Positions 18,507 to 26,974 of a stretch of 64,000 nt of DNA are shown one piece after another; the first letter of the stretch is position 1; every line of letters begins with the position of its first letter. Source of the DNA: Devosia indica (GTDB taxonomy: Bacteria; Pseudomonadota; Alphaproteobacteria; Rhizobiales; Devosiaceae). Under the pieces are notes generated by a model that saw nothing but the letters and a program-made list of their open reading frames with translations, was not told the DNA's origin and made no database searches. The DNA is taken from contig NZ_PYVZ01000015.1 of NCBI RefSeq assembly GCF_003056405.1, positions 50,121-114,120 on the forward strand. The letters are read 5' to 3'. The translations under genes and the position numbers were made by a program.

Positions 18507-19975
18507 GGAGCCTCGTCTCCGCAAGCGTGGTGCTAAGCCTGACGCTGCTCTTGGGGCGGTTGTCTGGTTTCGTACGCGAGATTCAATTGGGTGCCACATT
18601 TGGCCTGTCTCGCGAAGGCGACTTCGCGATTGTCATGCTGACCACCCCGGACTTGCTCGTCAATCTCTTGTTGGCCGGCGGACTTAGCGCAGCGCTTGTT
18701 CCCGAATTCGCCCGTCTCGATGCATGCGGAAGAGCACGTGTCTTCGGGGTAACAAGCCTTCTGGTGCTTGCCCTATTCGGGACGATCGGGATTGTGCTAG
18801 CGTTCTTTCCCGCGTTGCTGCTCTTAGCCTTTGCTCCCGGCTATGCCGGCACACCGCCGAGTGCCTACGCGCTGCCTTATGCCATAGCGGCCATTGCCAT
18901 TCCGTTGGCGGGGCTCACTGGCGTCACATCGGCACTTCTCAATTCGCAGCACCGTTTTTTTGTCGCCGGCACCGGGACCCTGGTCTTCAATCTGACCATC
19001 ATCTTGGTGCTCTTTTTAGCGCCCTCGGGGCAGCAGTCCTTGCTAGTCCTAGCCATCGGACTGGCCCTTGCGGCTTCTCTGCGTTACATCAGCCAAGTGA
19101 TCGCGACACTGCCGCATACAAACTGGTCTGGCGGCCGCGATCGTGACACCGACTACCACCGACTGGCACTTCGCTTCATCCAGGCTCTTGGCGCTGCGAC
19201 AATTGTTCTGTTTATTCCGGTCATCCTAAGGGCACTCATTTCGCTGAATGGCGAAGGCAATATTGCTGCCTTCAACTTCGCTACCAAGCTGGTGGAACTC
19301 CCCATTGGCATAGCCATTACAACGATCAGCACCGTGGCCTTCCCGGCATTGAGCAGGGCCTTCGGTGCTAATGATGGACTTGAGCAATTACGCATATATG
19401 AGCGTGGCATTCAGCGAGCACTGCTTCTGGCACTTTGCATTGCAATTCCCGGTATCTGGTTTTCTTACCCGCTGGTCGAACTGGTTTTTGGCCGGGGCCG
19501 TATAGGTCCCTCCGATCTGGCCCTGATCAGCGACCTGGCCCGTTTGGGCTTCCTAACGTTGCCATTGGTCGCGGTCAGTTCGATGGCCACGACGCTTCTC
19601 AATGCGCGGGGGCAAACTGGCTTGCTGTTCAAGGTGACCCTTGCCAGTGTATGTGTCGTTCCGCTGACTGCGTTGCCCGGCCTTTGGAACTCTGACGCGC
19701 GCTTGGTCGTGGCGGCTCTGCCGGCTTTCCACTTCATATACGCGATTGCGCTGGTGCTGGCGGCCCAGCAGCCGATCTTTGCAGGCTGGTATGGAGCCTG
19801 GAGAGGCCTCTTCCGCCCGGCGCTGGCTGCTGTAGCTGCGACGGCCGTCTGTGCCATCCTTGCCGGCGTCGCTGGAACGAGTTCTGCTTTTGTTGGCGCG
19901 AGCCTAGCTTTGATCGCGATGCTCGTGGCAGTGGTGGCCGCTGACGGCAATCCTCTGCGAACGAGAAATCCGTAG
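18503..19975 (+). CDS. MurJ/MviN-type lipid-linked oligosaccharide flippase (Wzx role likely)
   Basis: 490 residues with about 14 hydrophobic segments. The start SLTLLLGRLSGFVREIQLGATFGLS matches the MurJ/MviN N-terminal signature (x-LSR-x-xGFxRE). Later blocks LSAALVPEF and GIAITTISTVAFPALSRAF also fit the family. The GTG at 18503 overlaps the previous stop. MurJ exports lipid II in peptidoglycan synthesis; a copy inside a surface-sugar operon more likely exports the lipid-linked repeat unit made here (inference). Confidence 0.88.
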   Translation: MRSLVSASVVLSLTLLLGRLSGFVREIQLGATFGLSREGDFAIVMLTTPDLLVNLLLAGGLSAALVPEFARLDACGRARVFGVTSLLVLALFGTIGIVLAFFPALLLLAFAPGYAGTPPSAYALPYAIAAIAIPLAGLTGVTSALLNSQHRFFVAGTGTLVFNLTIILVLFLAPSGQQSLLVLAIGLALAASLRYISQVIATLPHTNWSGGRDRDTDYHRLALRFIQALGAATIVLFIPVILRALISLNGEGNIAAFNFATKLVELPIGIAITTISTVAFPALSRAFGANDGLEQLRIYERGIQRALLLALCIAIPGIWFSYPLVELVFGRGRIGPSDLALISDLARLGFLTLPLVAVSSMATTLLNARGQTGLLFKVTLASVCVVPLTALPGLWNSDARLVVAALPAFHFIYAIALVLAAQQPIFAGWYGAWRGLFRPALAAVAATAVCAILAGVAGTSSAFVGASLALIAMLVAVVAADGNPLRTRNP

Positions 19976-19982
19976 GACTGCC

Positions 19983-20540
19983 ATGCTGAAACGAGGTTTC
20001 GATATACTGAGCGCTGCGTCTGTCCTGATCGTCAGTTCACCGGTCTGGTTGGTAATTGCCATTCTGATCAAGGCCCACGATGGCGGACCGGTCTTTTACC
20101 GGCAGATTCGTACTGGCTTGGGCGGTCGTACATTCGGCATCCTAAAGTTCCGCTCGATGGTGCAGAACGCAGACAAGATTGGCGGCTACTCGACCGCAGA
20201 CAACGATTCTCGCATCACACCAATTGGAAAATTTATCCGCCGCACCAGCCTTGATGAACTGCCCCAGCTTTTCAATGTTCTGCGTGGCGACATGAGTGTC
20301 GTGGGACCCCGTCCCGATGTGCCTGAGCAGCGCTCTCTTTATAGCGCTGAAGAGTTTGACAGGCGCAATCGCGTTCGTCCTGGTATCACAGGCCTGGCCC
20401 AGGCGACCAAGCGATCCACCGCGACACCCGAAGAACGGAAGCGCCTCGATCTGGAATATGTTGATCAGGCAAGCCTTCTACTCGACTTGAAGATCCTTGC
20501 GCTGACGGTCCGTCAGGTTTTGACAAAAGGTGGCAACTAG
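19983..20540 (+). CDS. Initiating sugar-phosphate transferase (PglC/WcaJ C-terminal type)
   Basis: 185 residues, the short monotopic PglC-like form: a re-entrant hydrophobic helix (MLKRGFDILSAASVLIVSSP) then the catalytic domain. Signatures seen: GGPVFYRQIRTG, ILKFRSM, RITPIGKFIRRTSLDELPQL, GDMSVVGPRPDVP and RPGITGLAQ. The enzyme transfers a sugar-1-phosphate from a UDP-sugar to undecaprenyl phosphate at the inner membrane, starting each repeat unit. UDP-diNAc-bacillosamine, an intermediate this locus can make, is a plausible substrate because PglC uses it, but UDP-Gal/GlcNAc cannot be excluded. Confidence 0.94.
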   Translation: MLKRGFDILSAASVLIVSSPVWLVIAILIKAHDGGPVFYRQIRTGLGGRTFGILKFRSMVQNADKIGGYSTADNDSRITPIGKFIRRTSLDELPQLFNVLRGDMSVVGPRPDVPEQRSLYSAEEFDRRNRVRPGITGLAQATKRSTATPEERKRLDLEYVDQASLLLDLKILALTVRQVLTKGGN

Positions 20541-20542
20541 CG

Positions 20543-22303
20543 ATGTGCGGCATATTCGGCTACTTTGACAGGCAGGGACGGGGCTTGCCCGAGCAGACGC
20601 TTGCAGCTATGGCCAGTGCCATTCGGCATCGCGGCCCGGACGAGCAGGGTGTCTTTGCCGAGCGCGGCGTCGCCTTGGGTAATCAGCGCCTGTCGATCAT
20701 TGATGTCGGCGGCGGAACCCAGCCATTTGTCTCCGACAACGGTGATATTATTGTCGTTCAGAACGGCGAAATCTTCAATCACGTCGAACTGGCGGCGGAA
20801 TTGAAGGGTACGCGCTTTGCCTGCCGCACCCACTCGGATACCGAGGTGCTGCTGCGCCTCTATGAGCGTGACGGTATCGACTTCGTGCCGCGCCTCAACG
20901 GCATGTTCGCGATCGCAATCTTCGACCGGCGCACACAGAGCGTCTATCTCATCCGCGACCGCATAGGTGTAAAGCCGCTCTACATTTTTGACGATGGCAG
21001 CCGAGCGGTGTTTGGCTCAGAAATTAAGGCCATCCTTCCTGCCACCGGCAGCCTGCAGATGGACGAGGAGGCGCTGTACCACTTCCTAACTTTCAACTAT
21101 GTTCCGCGTCCTTTCACCGTGTTCAGCGGGGTCCGGCATGTGTTGCCAGGCCACTGGTTGAAGATCGACCGCACCGGGACCCAGCAGTTTCGTTGGTGGG
21201 ACTTGGCGTCAGTGGAACCGATGGAACAGAGCGAAGCGGACTGGATCGAAGAGATCAATGCCACGCTCGAGGATGCCGTGCGCATAAGGCTGCGCGCCGA
21301 TGTGCCGTTTGGTGCCTTTCTCTCTGGCGGCGTGGATTCATCTACTGTCGTCGGCCTAATGTCCCGGCACATGGCCAGCCCGGTGAAGACATTCTCCATC
21401 GGATTCGACGATCCACGCTACGACGAGACCGCTTTTGCCCAAGAAGCGGCAGACATGTTTGGCACCGAGCACTCTTCGCAGAGAGTTGCGCCGAACATGC
21501 TCGATCTCTGGCCTATGGCAACCTATCATTGCGACCAACCGCATGGTGATGTGTCCTTTTTGCCGACGTTCAAGGTTTCGGAAATGGCCGCCAAGCACGT
21601 CAAAATGGTGCTAACCGGAGACGGTGGCGACGAATTGTTTGCCGGCTATGACAAGTACAAGGACTTTTTTACGCCTGCCGTCGACGGGCTCGATGAGGCC
21701 GCATTCCGCACCGCCTACTATCGCAACATCAGCCTCTTCCAGGATGAGCAGAAGGCACGACTGCTTGCAAATTCTAGCACGCAAAGGCCGAACTCATTTG
21801 CTCTTGTGTCCGAGCTCTTTGATCGCGTTCCGCATTGGGATCGTATCAACCAGGCGCTCTATATCGACATGGAGCTGCTGCTCTCTGGCAACAACCTAGT
21901 TAAACCAGATCGCATGGGTATGGCGGTTTCGCTTGAGGCGCGGACGCCCTTCCTAGATTATCGCATGATGGAGCTGGCCTTCCGTATGCCTGGCAAAATG
22001 AAGCTGCGGGATGGCGTGACTAAATATGTCTTGAAGAAAGCCGTATCGCCGATGATCGGGCACAACCTTGCCTATCGCGAAAAGCAGATGTTCACTGTGC
22101 CCGTCGGAGGCTGGTTCCGCAGCGAGCTACGCGAATATTGCCGGCAAATGTTGGGTGAGCAGTCCTTCGGGCGCGGCACCGGTCTGTTCACCGATGAAGG
22201 TTCAGTACTGCTGGAGAACCATATACAAGGGTCGCAGAACAACACGCGCGAAATCCGCGCCCTGATCGCCATCGAGCACTGGGCCAAGGCATTTAGCGCA
22301 TGA
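20543..22303 (+). CDS. asnB: Asparagine synthase (glutamine-hydrolysing)
   Basis: 586 residues, normal for AsnB. The glutaminase domain begins with the catalytic Cys2 (MCGIFGYFD) and shows IRHRGPDEQG and the NGEIFNH block; the synthetase domain has the ATP-binding SGGVDSS and the LTGDGGDELFAGYDKY loop. AsnB-type enzymes in sugar clusters often amidate uronic acids or carboxylates on the polymer instead of making free asparagine, and its place between the initiating transferase and a transferase-like gene favours that role (inference). Its last 4 bp overlap the next start (ATGA). Confidence 0.93.
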   Translation: MCGIFGYFDRQGRGLPEQTLAAMASAIRHRGPDEQGVFAERGVALGNQRLSIIDVGGGTQPFVSDNGDIIVVQNGEIFNHVELAAELKGTRFACRTHSDTEVLLRLYERDGIDFVPRLNGMFAIAIFDRRTQSVYLIRDRIGVKPLYIFDDGSRAVFGSEIKAILPATGSLQMDEEALYHFLTFNYVPRPFTVFSGVRHVLPGHWLKIDRTGTQQFRWWDLASVEPMEQSEADWIEEINATLEDAVRIRLRADVPFGAFLSGGVDSSTVVGLMSRHMASPVKTFSIGFDDPRYDETAFAQEAADMFGTEHSSQRVAPNMLDLWPMATYHCDQPHGDVSFLPTFKVSEMAAKHVKMVLTGDGGDELFAGYDKYKDFFTPAVDGLDEAAFRTAYYRNISLFQDEQKARLLANSSTQRPNSFALVSELFDRVPHWDRINQALYIDMELLLSGNNLVKPDRMGMAVSLEARTPFLDYRMMELAFRMPGKMKLRDGVTKYVLKKAVSPMIGHNLAYREKQMFTVPVGGWFRSELREYCRQMLGEQSFGRGTGLFTDEGSVLLENHIQGSQNNTREIRALIAIEHWAKAFSA

Positions 22304-22932
22304 GAAAGCTGCCAGATGGTCAGATCGACGTTCTGTTCGCGTCCTACGGTGGCGGGCATGTAGCCGCGCTGCGTCCCGTAGCGCAGGCTCTCGTACGCGA
22401 AGGCATTTCAGTGGGCTTCCTCGGCCTCACTATGGCCCAAGCCGATCTCGAAAGCCATGGTCTGGACTACTTTGGATTTGCCGAACTCGAAGGGGCAAAT
22501 AGCGACGACGTTCAGGCATGGGGCCGAGAACTAGCGGGGCCGAATGTTCCCGGATCACCCGTAGCATACCATGAGAGTGTCGCCTATCACGGACTCAATT
22601 TCCGCGATCATGTCGCCTTGTGGGGCGAGACGCATGCTTGGGAACACTACGCCAAATATGGGCGGCAAGGATTTCTTCCGGTGCAGACCATGGAGGCGCT
22701 GCTTAGACAGCTCCAGCCGGGGTTGGTAGTCGCCACCAGTTCTCCCCGCGCCGAAAAGGCTCTGTTCATCTCGGCGCGCAAATTGGGAATTCCAAGGATT
22801 TGTCTGGTCGATCTCTTCCCGATTCAGGAGGTCGAGTGGATCGCACAACCCGGCTACGCCGACATTCTTTGCGTGCTGAATGATCAGGTCCGTGACTACG
22901 TGATCAGCGGTGGGGGGCGCCGGATAGCGTGA
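22300..22932 (+). CDS. N-terminal part of frameshifted glycosyltransferase/epimerase-fold protein
   Basis: 210 residues: VLFASYGGGHVAALRPVAQAL is the N-terminal Rossmann start of a GT-B or UDP-GlcNAc 2-epimerase-like fold. The protein aligns along its length with the first half of the intact 422-residue protein at 59740-61008 (ILFVTYGGGHVDIVLQLLPHL; both have VLND-VR). The frame ends at VISGGGRRIA just after a run of six G at 22912-22917. Adding one G there would join it to the next frame (VLNDQVRDYVISGGGAPDSV), so the gene is one unit broken by a single-base deletion, or the run is a sequencing error or a phase-variable tract. Function inferred: transferase of the nonulosonate locus. Confidence 0.7.
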   Translation: MRKLPDGQIDVLFASYGGGHVAALRPVAQALVREGISVGFLGLTMAQADLESHGLDYFGFAELEGANSDDVQAWGRELAGPNVPGSPVAYHESVAYHGLNFRDHVALWGETHAWEHYAKYGRQGFLPVQTMEALLRQLQPGLVVATSSPRAEKALFISARKLGIPRICLVDLFPIQEVEWIAQPGYADILCVLNDQVRDYVISGGGRRIA

Positions 22933-23543
22933 CTGTGACCGGTAATCCTGCGTTTGATGCGGTGAACAGTCAACACTCTATAGTTCTGGCCAAGGAAATT
23001 CGGCAGGCGAGGGGCATTGCTGAGCAGAGCAAGGTCATACTTTGGGCTTCAAACATTGAACCTGAAAAGCATCGCCTTACTGGTGCTGTCGGCGATCCCC
23101 AATTGCCCAGGCGGATCGAACAAACGTTGCGCAAGATGCTATTGTCTCATCCGGATTGGCACCTCGTTGTAAGGTACCATCCTAGTGAGTTTGTTGAATT
23201 TGAGCCTGCGCGTAACGTCTATCTCAGCTCGCGCGACGAAAACTTGCATGCACTGATACATTCGTCGGACCTAGTAGTGGTTCTTACCTCCACAGTCGGG
23301 TTGGAAGCACATTTGGCTGGAAAGTCGGTGATCTGTGTCGACATGTCCGTTTTCACAGCTGACACCCCACTTTCGAAAATGGGGATCGGGACCGGTGTCA
23401 CACGTTTGGAGCAGCTCGAACCCTTGATTGAGCAGCTTCTAGCGAAAGAGGATTTAACCGCCGCTGCTAAACATAGCACTCCAAGCGCCTGTGCGGCTGT
23501 TTCCGGTATCATCCTAACTCACTTAGGCAAAATGCCACCATGA
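22929..23543 (+). CDS. C-terminal part of the same frameshifted transferase-like protein
   Basis: 204 residues from GTG 22929, overlapping the preceding frame by 4 bp. VTVTGNPAFDAV matches VHPLGQPVFADW of the intact homologue at 59740, and the nucleotide-sugar-binding half follows (HPDWHLVVRYHPSEF; SDLVVVLTSTVGLEAHLAGKSVICVD; compare HPDWGVCIKLHPSMS and ADVVIIDNSTVGFLCAF). No separate RBS is obvious, supporting the view that it is the second half of one gene. Could still be made by re-initiation at the GTG. Confidence 0.65.
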   Translation: MTVTGNPAFDAVNSQHSIVLAKEIRQARGIAEQSKVILWASNIEPEKHRLTGAVGDPQLPRRIEQTLRKMLLSHPDWHLVVRYHPSEFVEFEPARNVYLSSRDENLHALIHSSDLVVVLTSTVGLEAHLAGKSVICVDMSVFTADTPLSKMGIGTGVTRLEQLEPLIEQLLAKEDLTAAAKHSTPSACAAVSGIILTHLGKMPP

Positions 23544-23690
23544 AAGTAGATTCATCCAGGCATTGGTGCTACGGCGCACCGATGCATCGTCTAAGTTATC
23601 AGGACGATAAGAATCTCAGTCGACGACGCAAACCTGCGCTCGGTCGGTGGATCCCCAAGCCAGAATTCGTCCCAAGCGAGGAAGCTAGTT

Positions 23691-24845
23691 ATGCATGACG
23701 TGGCAAAAAAATACGGACTGCCTACAGTAGTGAAGTTCTGCAAAAAGTGCACAGTGTCCAACCAACGCCCACGTATTACTTTCGATGATAATGGTGTTTG
23801 CTCAGCATGTAACTACGCGGAATTTAAGCGAAGTCAGATTGACTGGGGTCAGCGTGAGAAAGAATTGCTCGCGACATGTGACAAATACCGCAAGAATAAT
23901 GGCGAGTATGACGTCATTGTGCCATGCAGCGGTGGTAAAGATGGTAGTTTCGTAGCTCACCAGCTCAAGTATAATTATGGTATGAATCCGCTGACTGTCA
24001 CTTGGGCGCCGCTGCTAGCGACAGAGATTGGGCGCAGGAACCTAGACGCTTTTATTCAGTCGGGTTTCGATAACATTTTGGGAACCCCGAATGGCCGCGT
24101 TACGCGCCGTTTGACAGAGTTGGCCTTCAAGCATCTTGGCGATCCTTTTCAGCCGTTCATCTATGGTCAGACCAACTTCCCCATGCACATGGCCATAAAG
24201 CACAATGTTGCTCTGATCATGTATGGTGAGAACGGGGAAGTTGAATATGGCGGTGACATGAAGAACGCGTTCCGCCCCGATCGTGACATCCAAGATCACG
24301 ATAAACATTACTTCTCGGGTCTTCCTCCCGAGTTTTGGGCGGAGCACGGTGTCAGCCTAGCCGACCTAAATCCTTTCGTGGCGCCGCGCTACGAAGATGT
24401 TCTGCGCAATGAGACGTCTATTCAGTTCTTTGGTTACTACAAGTTCTGGGACCCCCAGGAGAATTTCTACTATTGCCAGGAGCACACTGGATTTACCCCA
24501 AATACAGAGCGGTCAGAAGGTACGTATTCCAAGTATGCCAGCCTTGATGATCGGATCGATGGCTTCCACTACTATCTTGCCTACGTGAAATTCGGTATTG
24601 GCCGCACAACCTCCGACACGGCTCACGAAATCCGGGACAACAAAATCGACCGAGAGGAGGGAATTGCGTTGGTTCGCCGTTACGACGGCGAGTTTCCCAA
24701 GAAGTACCTCTCCGAGTTCCTTGAGTATTGTTCGATCACTGAGGATGAATTCAACGCTGTCATTGATTCCTGGCGCGCGGACCATATCTGGACAAAGCAA
24801 GGCAACGATTGGCAGTTGCGACACCCCATCTGGGCTGAGAGCTGA
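23691..24845 (+). CDS. N-acetyl sugar amidotransferase (PseA/WbpG family)
   Basis: 384 residues, start ATG with GAGGAAG upstream. N-terminal zinc-finger-like cysteines (FCKKCTVSNQRP...GVCSACNY) are followed by a PP-loop ATP pyrophosphatase motif VPCSGGKDGSF, both diagnostic. Family members activate an N-acetyl group with ATP and use ammonia delivered by HisH/HisF homologues to form an acetamidino group, in P. aeruginosa O-antigen (WbpG) or on pseudaminic/legionaminic acid. The next two genes are exactly HisF- and HisH-like, so the complex is complete here. The target is inferred to be the nonulosonate produced by the downstream genes. Confidence 0.93.
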   Translation: MHDVAKKYGLPTVVKFCKKCTVSNQRPRITFDDNGVCSACNYAEFKRSQIDWGQREKELLATCDKYRKNNGEYDVIVPCSGGKDGSFVAHQLKYNYGMNPLTVTWAPLLATEIGRRNLDAFIQSGFDNILGTPNGRVTRRLTELAFKHLGDPFQPFIYGQTNFPMHMAIKHNVALIMYGENGEVEYGGDMKNAFRPDRDIQDHDKHYFSGLPPEFWAEHGVSLADLNPFVAPRYEDVLRNETSIQFFGYYKFWDPQENFYYCQEHTGFTPNTERSEGTYSKYASLDDRIDGFHYYLAYVKFGIGRTTSDTAHEIRDNKIDREEGIALVRRYDGEFPKKYLSEFLEYCSITEDEFNAVIDSWRADHIWTKQGNDWQLRHPIWAES

Positions 24846-24856
24846 GCCAAGGATCG

Positions 24857-25618
24857 ATGAGCAATCTGCGTATTATCCCTAGACTTGACATCAAGGGGCA
24901 GAACCTGATCAAGGGCGTTCAACTCGAAGGCCTCCGCGTGATCGGGGACCCGCAGGAGCATGCGATCCGATACTATCAGGCGGGTGCGGACGAGTTGATC
25001 TATATGGACATTGTGGCAAGCCTCTATGGTCGCAACAATTTGTCCGATATCATCTCTCGGGCGGCCGACCAGGTCTTCATTCCGATCACGGTCGGCGGAG
25101 GCATTCGGTCTGTAGATGACGTGCGGCACATCCTGCGATCGGGCGCCGACAAAGTTGCCATCAACACGGCGGCTATTGCCCGACCCGAGCTCATCTCCGA
25201 AGTGGCGCGACGATTTGGGTCGCAGGCCATGGTTCTGTCAATCGAGGCAAAACAGGTCGCTCCGGGCAAGTGGGAAGCCTATACAGACAATGGCCGGGAG
25301 CGCACGGGGCTCGACGTGATCGAATGGGCCAAGCGAGGCGCCGAAATGGGCGCCGGTGAACTAATGGTCACCGCAGTTGATCGCGAGGGCACGCGCAAGG
25401 GATTTGACATCGACCTGATTCAGCAAGTCCGCTCCGCCGTCAGCATACCCGTCATTGCGAGCGGCGGCATGGGTACGATCGGGCATTTTCTGGAAGCGGC
25501 CCAAGAAGGTGGGGCAGATGGAGTTGCCATGGCCGACGTTCTCCACTACGGGCGCATGTCGTTGCCGGATATCCGGGCCGCAGCGCTCGACGCCAAACTC
25601 GAGGTGCGCGACATATGA
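24857..25618 (+). CDS. hisF: HisF-like cyclase subunit, amidotransferase partner
   Basis: 253 residues, TIM-barrel HisF: IIPRLDIKGQNLIKGVQLEGL at the start, VGGGIRSVDDVRHIL and IPVIASGGMGT at the phosphate-binding loops. It differs from histidine-pathway HisF by its context, between a PseA/WbpG-type gene and a HisH homologue with no other his genes. In such clusters HisF and HisH pass ammonia from glutamine to the sugar amidotransferase. AAGGA sits 3 bases before the ATG. The stop overlaps the hisH start (ATGA). Confidence 0.93.
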   Translation: MSNLRIIPRLDIKGQNLIKGVQLEGLRVIGDPQEHAIRYYQAGADELIYMDIVASLYGRNNLSDIISRAADQVFIPITVGGGIRSVDDVRHILRSGADKVAINTAAIARPELISEVARRFGSQAMVLSIEAKQVAPGKWEAYTDNGRERTGLDVIEWAKRGAEMGAGELMVTAVDREGTRKGFDIDLIQQVRSAVSIPVIASGGMGTIGHFLEAAQEGGADGVAMADVLHYGRMSLPDIRAAALDAKLEVRDI

Positions 25619-26271
25619 GTCCTTCCAAGAAGGTGACGTTGCTCGACTATGGTATGTGCAACATGCTCAATGTTGCGCGCGCTTTCGAACATGCCGGTGC
25701 TGAACTGACAGTTACCGAAGATCCGCGCGACGCTCTGTCCGCTGAGCGGCTAGTGGTGCCAGGAGTTGGCGCCTTTTCGGACAGCATGAAGGAAGTGCGG
25801 ACACGTGGGCATGACGACGCCATTCGACGTTTCGCCGAGACGGGCCGCCCCATGCTGGGCATCTGCGTCGGTATGCAGATCCTTTTCGAAGGCAGCGACG
25901 AATTCGGCCAAGCGGCAGGCCTGGGTATCATCGGCGGCTGGATCAAGGCCGTGCCCTCTCAGAGCCTTGAGGGTCAGCCCCAGCGCGTGCCACATATCGG
26001 CTGGAACCAGCTCATGCAGCCGTGTGAGACCAATCGCGGCTGGCAAGACACAATTCTGGAGAGCACCGAGCCGGGCAAGGCCGCCGTCTATTTCGTTCAT
26101 TCCTTCGCCGCCGTGCCCGCCAATCCTGGAGACCGTCTTGCCGACTTTATTTATGGTGGTTACCACCTCAGCGCCGCTATCAAACGCGACAACGTGACAG
26201 CCACCCAGTTCCATCCTGAACGCAGCGGCGCCCTGGGCATTGCAATGCTGCGGCGGTTTATGGATTCCTGA
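25615..26271 (+). CDS. hisH: HisH-like glutaminase subunit, amidotransferase partner
   Basis: 218 residues. Class-I glutamine amidotransferase with nucleophile Cys in PMLGICVGMQILFEGS and catalytic His/Glu in ATQFHPERSGALG; the N-terminus VTLLDYGMCNMLNVARAF is the usual HisH opening with C-for-G variation. It supplies ammonia through the HisF barrel for the amidotransferase at 23691. Coupled to hisF by a 4-bp overlap and followed 4 bp later by the cytidylyltransferase gene. Confidence 0.93.
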   Translation: MSPSKKVTLLDYGMCNMLNVARAFEHAGAELTVTEDPRDALSAERLVVPGVGAFSDSMKEVRTRGHDDAIRRFAETGRPMLGICVGMQILFEGSDEFGQAAGLGIIGGWIKAVPSQSLEGQPQRVPHIGWNQLMQPCETNRGWQDTILESTEPGKAAVYFVHSFAAVPANPGDRLADFIYGGYHLSAAIKRDNVTATQFHPERSGALGIAMLRRFMDS

Positions 26272-26275
26272 AGGC

Positions 26276-26974
26276 ATGTCGACGCTGGCCATCATACCCG
26301 CGAGGGGCGGTTCCAAGAGATTGCCAGGCAAGAATATCAGGCCCTTTTCCGGTACCCCCTTGATCGCCTGGTCGATCCGGTTTGCGCAAGCTTATCCGCG
26401 GTTTGACCGCGTCGCAGTTTCCACGGACTCGACCGAAATTGCTGCGGTGAGTGCTGCCGCTGGGACCGAAGTCACGCGCCTGCGTCCGGTTCATCTTGCG
26501 ACTGATACCGCGGCGACCATATCTGTCGTTCTCGATTTGCTAACGCACGAGGCTTCTGAAGGTCGTCGCTACGATATGGTTGCGCTGCTTCAGCCGACAT
26601 CGCCCATGCGTCTGACCAGACGTTGGGACGAAGCCTTCGCGCTGCTCGAAGACCCAGGCTTGGATGCTGTGATTGGCGTTTCTCCGGTGCGCATTCACCC
26701 GTTTCACACCTTTACATTTGGCTCGGGTGCACTCGCACCGCTTCACGATCGTGAGACTCTGAAGCTGCGCAGTCAGGACCTGCCCACGGTCGTGGCGGTA
26801 GCTGGCAATCTTTACTTGGCGCGCACGTCCGCGCTGGAGAGCCACCAGACGTTCTTCCCGGAAAACACCGCAGGGGTCCTCTGCGACGAGCCGTTCGAGA
26901 CGATCGACATCGATGATGAACTGGATTGGATTGTCGCCGAAACCATCGCCAACAGATATGGAATTGAACCGTGA
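26276..26974 (+). CDS. Acylneuraminate cytidylyltransferase (CMP-nonulosonate synthetase, LegF/NeuA-like)
   Basis: 232 residues from ATG 26276. The nucleotidyltransferase signature LAIIPARGGSKRLPGKNIRPF binds CTP; VSTDSTEIA, LLQPTSPMR and IDIDDELDW are the other conserved blocks. It activates the nonulosonic acid as its CMP derivative. It sits directly upstream of the NeuB-type synthase, whose GTG start overlaps its stop, so the last two steps are translationally coupled. LegF, PseF and NeuA cannot be told apart by eye; pathway context favours legionaminic acid. Confidence 0.93.
   Translation: MSTLAIIPARGGSKRLPGKNIRPFSGTPLIAWSIRFAQAYPRFDRVAVSTDSTEIAAVSAAAGTEVTRLRPVHLATDTAATISVVLDLLTHEASEGRRYDMVALLQPTSPMRLTRRWDEAFALLEDPGLDAVIGVSPVRIHPFHTFTFGSGALAPLHDRETLKLRSQDLPTVVAVAGNLYLARTSALESHQTFFPENTAGVLCDEPFETIDIDDELDWIVAETIANRYGIEP

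Noticed and set aside
24857..26271. Histidine biosynthesis operon
   Set aside because: HisF and HisH homologues are present alone, coupled to a PseA/WbpG-type gene and nonulosonate genes, with no other his genes, so amidotransfer to a sugar is the better call.
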